DNA of 6,179 bases, from contig JAQVPT010000220.1 in assembly GCA_028701945.1 (NCBI GenBank), positions 1 through 6,179 on the forward strand, read 5' to 3'. This document shows, piece by piece, positions 1-4,839 of this stretch (position 1 is the stretch's first letter; each line of letters opens with the position of its first letter). A model generated the notes under the pieces. It was given only the letters and a program-made list of their open reading frames with translations. It did not search any database and was not told the DNA's origin. The position numbers were made by a program, and so were the translations under genes. Origin of the DNA: Bacteroidales bacterium. Its GTDB lineage: Bacteria; Bacteroidota; Bacteroidia; Bacteroidales; ML635J-15.

Positions 1-29
1 CAAGTAATAAGTATTAATATAGCTTACGT

Positions 30-64
30 AAAGGCAGAAATTCTATTTGATTTTCTGCTTTTTG
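30..64 (+). terminator. Rho-independent terminator of an upstream gene
   Basis: An 11-bp stem (30-40 with 52-62; core GCAGAAA/TTTCTGC, one G-T wobble) encloses an 11-base loop and runs into a T-rich tract at 59-68. The T tract lies only on the + strand side, so it terminates a rightward gene that ends at or before the window start. No protein end can be assigned in bases 1-29. Confidence 0.7.
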
Positions 65-176
65 TTTTCAAAAACTAGAGTAGGGCTGTATTTGGTGTTT
101 TCTTATAAAGATTTAGCGTAAACTCATAATTTTTAAGTTAAAAGTATGGGTTTGCCCTGTGTAAAGACTAATTATA

Positions 177-208
177 TTTCCTGTTTCCATCAAACTAATG
201 TACATTTG
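177..208 (+). promoter_or_regulatory. Bacteroidota-type promoter of the methyltransferase gene
   Basis: TACATTTG at 201-208 matches the Bacteroidota -7 consensus TAnnTTTG. TTTC at 177-180 is a three-of-four match to the -33 TTTG box, with a 20-base spacer. Transcription would start near 213-216, leaving a leader of roughly 25 bases before the ATG at 241. The rest of 65-240 shows no supportable gene. Confidence 0.6.
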
Positions 209-240
209 CATTATAAAAATAATCTCATATAAAGAAAGAA

Positions 241-1440
241 ATGACAAAATTAGATAAGGTAAACTCATTAGTGAACGAATTAAAAGAATCATATAGTAAT
301 AATACTTTTGTAAAGGTTTCAATTGCTAACTATAAAGGCTCTGAGAAAGGTTTGAAGAAGGTTTTAGTAAAGAGAATTCAAATTAAAAATGAGGAAAAAT
401 TTAGCTTTACATATCGATATAAAACTCGGGATATAGTTAAGAATTACGCTTTTAACGAAGGGCTAGTAATTATTGTAGATTATCTTGAAAATGGTTTTAA
501 TGCTGCAACTTTATTTACAATAAATGCTGACTTTATTTATGAAAACTTTAATGATAAAAAGTTTGTTTTTCGACAAAGTAAGCCAACTCTTACACAGCTA
601 CCTTCATTAGAGCACGATAGAAAGAAAGAAAGAAAAATTACTGTTTCAGATGGCAAAAAATATTTACATCTACTTGATATCACTGATGCAAATGGTAAGG
701 TTTTAGCAAAATCGCAAGATAAATACAAACAATTAAATCATTATATCGAAATTTTAAGCTCAATGTTAGGCAATCTAAAAACCGATGCGGGCTTAAAAAT
801 TGTTGACATGGGTTCTGGTAAAGGATATCTAACTTTTGCTTTGTATGATTATCTAATAAATGAATTGAAAATCGAGGCAAATGTTACAGGTGTTGAAGTT
901 AGACCAGAACTAGTTGAACTTTGTAATAAAATTGCAAAAGAATCAGAATTCTCAAATCTTAATTTTATTGAAGGAGAGATACAAAACTTTGCTGTTAAGA
1001 AAACGGATGTCGTTATAGCATTACACGCTTGCGACACAGCAACTGATGATGCAATTGCCATAGGAATTAAAACAAAGGCACAATTAATAGTAACCGCTCC
1101 GTGTTGTCAGCATCAAATAAGGCAGCAAATGGAACAGACAAATACTGAGAATGTTTTAAGCCCTATAATTAAGCACGGTATCTTTCTTGAACGTCAGGCA
1201 GAGTTGCTGACAGATGGTATTAGAGCCTTAGTCCTCGAATATTTTGGATATAAAACAAAAGTTGTTGAGTTTATTACAGATGCGCATACTCACAAAAATG
1301 TAATGATTATTGCAGAAAAAACTGGTCGAAAATCTAATAACACTCAAACCCTAAAGCAAATCCAAGAGATTAAAAATACTTTTGGTATTAAAAAGCATTA
1401 TCTTGAAGATATTCTTGAATTAAATGCAGAAAAAGAATAA
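241..1440 (+). CDS. Class I SAM-dependent methyltransferase (Methyltransf_32-like), substrate unknown
   Basis: This 399-residue, probably cytosolic protein carries a Rossmann-type methyltransferase domain in its second half. Motif I, KIVDMGSGKGYLTFA (residues 186-200), is the SAM-binding glycine loop. GVEVRPELVELC (217-228) carries the acidic residue expected to bind the SAM ribose. ALHACDTATDDA (260-271) and APCCQHQ (286-292) are the signature blocks of the Methyltransf_32 family (related to METTL25 and GSTCD). The first 180 residues contain no motif I recognise and may position the substrate. The family's bacterial substrate is not known to me, so no reaction beyond methyl transfer is claimed. 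The ATG at 241 follows an AAAGAAAGAA stretch rather than a true Shine-Dalgarno, normal for Bacteroidota, and sits just downstream of its own promoter. The gene appears monocistronic. Family assignment is firm, function open. Confidence 0.85.
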   Translation: MTKLDKVNSLVNELKESYSNNTFVKVSIANYKGSEKGLKKVLVKRIQIKNEEKFSFTYRYKTRDIVKNYAFNEGLVIIVDYLENGFNAATLFTINADFIYENFNDKKFVFRQSKPTLTQLPSLEHDRKKERKITVSDGKKYLHLLDITDANGKVLAKSQDKYKQLNHYIEILSSMLGNLKTDAGLKIVDMGSGKGYLTFALYDYLINELKIEANVTGVEVRPELVELCNKIAKESEFSNLNFIEGEIQNFAVKKTDVVIALHACDTATDDAIAIGIKTKAQLIVTAPCCQHQIRQQMEQTNTENVLSPIIKHGIFLERQAELLTDGIRALVLEYFGYKTKVVEFITDAHTHKNVMIIAEKTGRKSNNTQTLKQIQEIKNTFGIKKHYLEDILELNAEKE

Positions 1441-1486
1441 GTAATTTTATTCTAGCGAAATACTATTTAACTTCGAGTAACATAAA

Positions 1487-1498
1487 TTTACATGTAAA
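1487..1498. repeat. 12-bp perfect palindrome TTTACATGTAAA
   Basis: TTTACA/TGTAAA is perfectly self-complementary and lies in the gap between the methyltransferase gene and the hydrogenase promoter, about 70 bases upstream of the -33 box. An 8-bp palindrome, ATGTACAT, follows at 1522-1529. This could be a dimeric regulator site or chance in AT-rich DNA. It matches neither the FNR (TTGAT-N4-ATCAA) nor the CRP pattern. Confidence 0.3.
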
Positions 1499-1516
1499 AT
1501 ATTTAGTGGTGTGTGC

Positions 1517-1539
1517 AAAAAATGTACATGCCATTTTTT
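1517..1539. terminator. Weak A/T-armed hairpin, possible terminator of the methyltransferase gene
   Basis: AAAAAATG (1517-1524) and CATTTTTT (1532-1539) form a perfect 8-bp stem with a 7-base loop. Read rightward it ends in six Ts, as an intrinsic terminator would, but the Ts are part of the stem and there are only two G-C or C-G pairs at most near the loop. It is the only terminator-like structure between the stop at 1440 and the next promoter. Confidence 0.35.
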
Positions 1540-1567
1540 ATATCTGTTCAATAGCATATTCAAATAT

Positions 1568-1598
1568 TTTGGAAATCCCATTATTATTTCTACCTTTG
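1568..1598 (+). promoter_or_regulatory. Bacteroidota-type promoter of the TM1266-like gene and hydG
   Basis: A perfect -33 box TTTG (1568-1571) and a perfect -7 box TACCTTTG (1591-1598) are separated by 19 bases, the expected arrangement. Transcription should start near 1603-1606, giving a leader of about 67 bases. This is the best-formed promoter in the window and the only one visible for the two hydrogenase-related genes. Confidence 0.75.
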
Positions 1599-1623
1599 TT
1601 TAGTCTAGAGAGAGCGAAAATCG

Positions 1624-1665
1624 GTCTTTAAAGACATTAATTTAAAATTATCTGACCTAAAGACA
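1624..1665 (+). promoter_or_regulatory. Palindrome plus direct repeat in the hydrogenase operon leader
   Basis: The perfect 12-bp palindrome GTCTTTAAAGAC (1624-1635) sits about 20 bases after the predicted transcript start. TAAAGACA occurs at 1629-1636 and again at 1658-1665, seven bases before the ATG. The position suits an operator or an RNA element controlling the operon, but no known regulator motif is matched and function is inferred from placement alone. Confidence 0.35.
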
Positions 1666-1671
1666 CATCTG

Positions 1672-1950
1672 ATGGAAAAGAGAATTGGCGCAGCAATAAT
1701 ACTGATACAGGAAAAAACTTCCATTCCTGAACTTAATCTGATTTTAAACTCCCATAGCGATATTATCATTGCTAGACAAGGAATCCCATTGAGCGATAGA
1801 AATTTCAACATTATTTCTTTAGTACTTGAAGGTACCACCGATGCCATTAGTAGCCTTACTGGTAAAATAGGTAAATTAAAGCACATTCAAGTAAAATCAG
1901 TATTAACGAAAACAAATGTAGAAAATGACAACAAAGAAAACTTGGGCTGA
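1672..1950 (+). CDS. TM1266-type iron-only hydrogenase system regulator
   Basis: This 92-residue protein matches the small ACT-like family typified by Thermotoga TM1266, annotated as a putative iron-only hydrogenase system regulator and usually encoded beside hydE, hydF or hydG. Recognisable blocks are MEKRIGAAIILI (1-12), the turn DIIIARQGIPL (30-40), FNIISLVLEGTTDAISSLTG (45-64) and the end KSVLTK (75-80). The family normally ends near this last block; the further 12 residues are encoded where the reading frame runs into hydG. The ATG at 1672 is chosen because family members start with MEKRIG; the frame stays open back to a TAG at 1606 but offers no better start. The gene follows a strong promoter and a leader with a palindrome. 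A ligand-sensing or regulatory role is suggested for the family, not proven. Confidence 0.85.
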   Translation: MEKRIGAAIILIQEKTSIPELNLILNSHSDIIIARQGIPLSDRNFNIISLVLEGTTDAISSLTGKIGKLKHIQVKSVLTKTNVENDNKENLG

Positions 1951-3451
1951 ACAAGTCATTAAACAAGATGAAATTGACAAATATTTGGTTAATGGCAAAG
2001 ACTTTATTGACGATCAAGAAATATTTCGTCATTTAAAAGAGAATCAAAATCCTGATAAACAGAGAATTCGTGATATAATGCAGAAGTCGCTTGCGATAGA
2101 ACGCCTTAATCCTGATGAAGTTGCAGCATTATTAGCTGTTGATGATGAAGATTTGTTACAAGAGATGTATGCAACTGCTCTAAAAGTTAAGCAAAAAGTA
2201 TATGATAATCGAATTGTCTTTTTTGCACCTTTGTATTGCTCGAATTTGTGTGTTAATTCATGTATGTATTGCGGTTTTAGAAAAGAAAACACAGACGAGA
2301 AACGTCGTATCTTAACTATGGACGAGATTCGTGAAGAAACGCGAATTATGACGAGAGAAGGACACAAACGTATGATTATCGTTTTCGGAGAGCACCAACG
2401 TAGCGATGCTGATTATATGGTAGAATCTATTAAGGCTGCGTATTCTGTGAGAGAAAAATCACCTAAAGGGCCTGGTTATGGAGATATGCGTCGTATCAAT
2501 GTAAATGCGGCTCCAATGGAGATTTCTGAGCTTAAAAAGCTTTTGGATGCTGAGATTGGTACATATCAGGTTTTTCAGGAAACTTATCATAAACCTACAT
2601 ATAAAGTTGTGCATCCTGCTGGACCAAAATCGAATTATCAATGGCGTTTATACGCTCTTCATCGTGCTATGGATGCAGGTATTGATGATGTTGCAACTGG
2701 TGCACTTTTCGGGGTTTATGACTGGAAATTCGAAGTAATGGGATTACTTTATCATGCAATGGATCTTGAACGTCAGTTTGGCATTGGACCTCATACAATT
2801 TCATTCCCTCGTTTAACTCCTGCAAGCGGTTCACAATTAAGTACAGACTCAAAATATTTGGTTAGTGATGAGCACATGAAAAAATTGGTTGCTATTTTAC
2901 GTTTAGCTGTTCCATATACTGGTTTAATTTGTACTGTACGTGAAAAACCTGAAACTCATACTGATTTAATGACTATTGGTTGCACACAAACTGATGCTTC
3001 TAGTAATATTGGTATTGGTGGATATACAGATGCATTAAAAGAAGCCGCTCTTGCACAAAGTGAAGGTAGAACTCAAATCAAAGATGAACAGCAATTTATT
3101 CTTAATGATACAAGAACTCTTGACGAAATGATTAGAGAAATGGCCAAGCTTGGAATGATTTCATCATTTTGTACAGCTGGATATCGTTGTGGGCGTACAG
3201 GAGATAAAATTATGGGTCTGCTAAAATCTTGTACAGAAGGCAAATTCTGTAAATTAAACGCAGTTCTTACTTTTAGAGAATTTCTCGATGACTATGCGTC
3301 TGATGAAACTCGTGAAATTGGATTTCCGCTTATCGAAAAAGAGTTAGCGGAAATTAAGGCAATGCCTTTCTACCAAAAAGGAAATCTATATGAAGGTTTC
3401 TTAAAAAAATATGAAAAGATTTGTAACGGAGAACGTGATATTTATATCTAA
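1925..3451 (+). CDS. hydG: [FeFe]-hydrogenase H-cluster maturase HydG (radical SAM), auxiliary-cluster variant
   Basis: HydG is a cytosolic radical-SAM tyrosine lyase that yields p-cresol plus CO and cyanide for the diiron subcluster of [FeFe]-hydrogenases, working with HydE and HydF. At 508 residues the length is normal. The CX3CX2C cluster is CVNSCMYC (109-116), followed by the TIM-barrel core with FGEHQRSD (154-161), GPHTISFPR (288-296) and a conserved His in LLYHAMDLE (274-282), which may be the ligand of the dangler iron. The C-terminal auxiliary [4Fe-4S] motif should be CX2C-X22-C. Here Cys416 and Cys442 are in place but the middle position is Gly419 (CTAGYRC), with extra cysteines at 422 and 436. 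The C-terminus (NGERDIYI) looks complete. The start overlaps the TM1266-like gene by 26 bases, implying co-translation. The family is certain; whether it is full HydG or a lyase-only paralog is open. Confidence 0.9.
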   Translation: MTTKKTWAEQVIKQDEIDKYLVNGKDFIDDQEIFRHLKENQNPDKQRIRDIMQKSLAIERLNPDEVAALLAVDDEDLLQEMYATALKVKQKVYDNRIVFFAPLYCSNLCVNSCMYCGFRKENTDEKRRILTMDEIREETRIMTREGHKRMIIVFGEHQRSDADYMVESIKAAYSVREKSPKGPGYGDMRRINVNAAPMEISELKKLLDAEIGTYQVFQETYHKPTYKVVHPAGPKSNYQWRLYALHRAMDAGIDDVATGALFGVYDWKFEVMGLLYHAMDLERQFGIGPHTISFPRLTPASGSQLSTDSKYLVSDEHMKKLVAILRLAVPYTGLICTVREKPETHTDLMTIGCTQTDASSNIGIGGYTDALKEAALAQSEGRTQIKDEQQFILNDTRTLDEMIREMAKLGMISSFCTAGYRCGRTGDKIMGLLKSCTEGKFCKLNAVLTFREFLDDYASDETREIGFPLIEKELAEIKAMPFYQKGNLYEGFLKKYEKICNGERDIYI

Positions 3452-3459
3452 AGATATTT

Positions 3460-3813
3460 TTGAAATTTCGAATTAGTTTTCCAAAATTATTGAAAATTTG
3501 GATAGTAGGGCAATGTGATGTCTCTATCAGACCCGGATGGTTTTATCATCAGTCAGAAGACAGCTTAGTGAAAACGCCACAAGAATTGGTTGATATTTAT
3601 TATAAATCAGTTGGAAGAAATGCTGTATTGCTTATAAATCTTCCACCTGATAAAAGAGGTTTGATTCATGAAAACGATGTAAAGGCACTAAAAGAATTTA
3701 AGCAAATTATTGATGAAACCTTTGCTGTTAACTTAACAGAGGGAGCTTCTTCAACTGCCAGTAATTATAGATTAAATCATGATAAATTTGCTCCCAAAAA
3801 TGTTTTCATCTAA
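3460..3813 (+). pseudogene. Fragment of a GH29 alpha-L-fucosidase
   Basis: The reading frame contains a strongly conserved stretch of GH29 alpha-L-fucosidases, exo-enzymes that remove terminal fucose from glycans. Residues 19-30 (CDVSIRPGWFYH), 43-59 (LVDIYYKSVGRNAVLLI), 60-71 (NLPPDKRGLIHE) and 99-116 (the TASN...KFAPKNVF linker to the accessory domain) match in order. Family members are about 450-650 residues. Only about 100 residues are here, without signal peptide, N-terminal barrel or C-terminal domain. Homology seems to run from about 3499 to 3807. The TTG at 3460 is merely the first possible start and probably meaningless. The Glu that usually precedes the DVSIRPGWF block by two positions reads Gln (residue 18), consistent with relaxed constraint. 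It lies directly after hydG and its end overlaps the DUF1016 gene antiparallel by 42 bases. A functional protein is unlikely. Confidence 0.8.
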
Positions 3814-4836
3814 CCCTGCAGTGGCATATTTTACCATTGTATTTCCTTTGTCGGTACAAAGTAAAATTCCAATAGGTTGGTTGTCGTCTGGAAGCATTAC
3901 CTCATTTTTGTAATAGTTTAGGTAAGCATTTATTTGTCCTGCATGGCTATGTTTAAATTTTTCTGTTTTTAAATCAATAAGCACATGGCACTTTAAAATG
4001 CGATGGTAAAAAACTAAATCAATAAAATAGTATTCGTCGTCAATTAAGATGCGTTTTTGACGATCTTCGAAGCAAAAACCTTGTCCAAGCTCACGAAGGA
4101 AATGTATTAAATTGTCGATGATGGCTTGCTCCAGATTGCTTTCTGTTACCATTTGATGGGAATTTAAACCTAAAAACTCAATTGCAAATGGTGTGTTAAC
4201 TATATCTTTAGCTTGTAGTTGAACTGCTTGTTGCTGAACCATTGCCGAAAGCTTTTCTTTATCTTTCGACAATCCGCTTCTTTCAAAATAAAGGCTTTCA
4301 ATTTGTCTCTTCAATTCTCTTACAGACCAAACACCTTTTGCACATTCAATTTCGTAAAAAGCACGTTTTAATTCATCATCTACCTTTACTAATTCTACAA
4401 TATGAGAAAAAGAAAGATGTTTTAGTATTTTATCTGGAGAAAGACCGTACCTCTTAGCTGGTGCATTAACTTTTTCAATAGTAGCAACAATATTCGATAT
4501 TTCGGAAACTAAAGAGTCGGACGCTGTCTGAATAATCCGTGTTTCTTTCAAAAAGTCAGACACTGTCTGACCAATCTCAGGATAAGTCCTGTAGAACTGT
4601 CGGAATATTTTAAGATTTGTTTCGGAAAGCCCTTTAATATTTGCTTTGCTCGAAATATCTTTTAATAAATTCTCGCCATAAGTTGCTCTATCCTCACCAT
4701 TTTGCTCAAATTCAACAATATAATAACCAAAAAGCCAATTGCGTACTGTCATCGGAGTATTTATAGCTTTGACCGCAACTGCCTGCAAATAGTTGTGCGT
4801 TCCCTGTATGTTGCTAACTAAATTATTAAAATCCAT
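3772..4836 (-). CDS. DUF1016/YhcG-family PD-(D/E)XK nuclease, C-terminus shortened
   Basis: This 354-residue protein has the two-part DUF1016 layout. A helical N-terminal domain spans about residues 8-180 (MTVRNWLFGYYIVEFEQ at 29-45; LSFSHIVELV at 141-150). A PD-(D/E)XK nuclease domain spans about 210-350. Likely catalytic elements are Glu236 in LEQAI, Asp273 in FIDLVFYH, Asp288 and Lys290 in LIDLKTEKF, and the HAGQINAYL helix (298-306). Family members are common in type I RM loci and are thought to be nucleases; the exact role is unsettled. Here the gene starts 3 bases after the hsdM stop (TAA AAC ATG), indicating coupled translation. The protein stops soon after AGLDENIFGSK, where relatives continue for roughly 20-30 residues, and this end coincides with the fucosidase fragment, so the natural 3' end was probably replaced. 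The catalytic core remains intact. Confidence 0.85.
   Translation of the reverse strand: MDFNNLVSNIQGTHNYLQAVAVKAINTPMTVRNWLFGYYIVEFEQNGEDRATYGENLLKDISSKANIKGLSETNLKIFRQFYRTYPEIGQTVSDFLKETRIIQTASDSLVSEISNIVATIEKVNAPAKRYGLSPDKILKHLSFSHIVELVKVDDELKRAFYEIECAKGVWSVRELKRQIESLYFERSGLSKDKEKLSAMVQQQAVQLQAKDIVNTPFAIEFLGLNSHQMVTESNLEQAIIDNLIHFLRELGQGFCFEDRQKRILIDDEYYFIDLVFYHRILKCHVLIDLKTEKFKHSHAGQINAYLNYYKNEVMLPDDNQPIGILLCTDKGNTMVKYATAGLDENIFGSKFIMI
4516..4571 (-). repeat. Two near-identical palindromic units inside the DUF1016 gene
   Basis: On the + strand, GTCAGACACTGTCTGAC (4555-4571) is a perfect inverted repeat with 8-base arms around one base. A copy at 4516-4531 differs at 2 of its 16 bases. 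The copies are 39 bases apart, in frame, and encode QTVSD (residues 90-94) and QTASD (103-107). Comparable QT(V/L)S repeats occur, from memory, in other Bacteroidota DUF1016 proteins. Confidence 0.6.
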
Positions 4837-4839
4837 GTT

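Noticed and set aside
113..322. Leftward 69-codon ORF at the start of the methyltransferase gene
   Set aside because: It overlaps the promoter and 5' end of the convincing rightward gene, is low-complexity Leu/Ile/Tyr-rich AT translation and matches no family I know.
1605..1886. Leftward 93-codon ORF opposite the TM1266-like gene
   Set aside because: It is the antisense of a well-conserved small protein and its leader; no family resemblance and no promoter on that strand.
2044..2367. Leftward 107-codon ORF within hydG
   Set aside because: It mirrors the HydG N-terminal and radical-SAM coding region; HydG homology is continuous across it.
3481..3501. Hairpin CCAAA...TTTGG as the hydG terminator
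   Set aside because: Only five contiguous pairs, mismatched towards the loop, and no T tract follows; it also lies where fucosidase homology begins.
4242..4457. Rightward 71-codon ORF within the DUF1016 gene
   Set aside because: It is antisense to the conserved DUF1016 N-terminal domain and shows no domain or start context.
4516..4571. CRISPR-like repeat array
   Set aside because: There are only two imperfect units, both inside a coding frame, with no spacer series and no cas genes.
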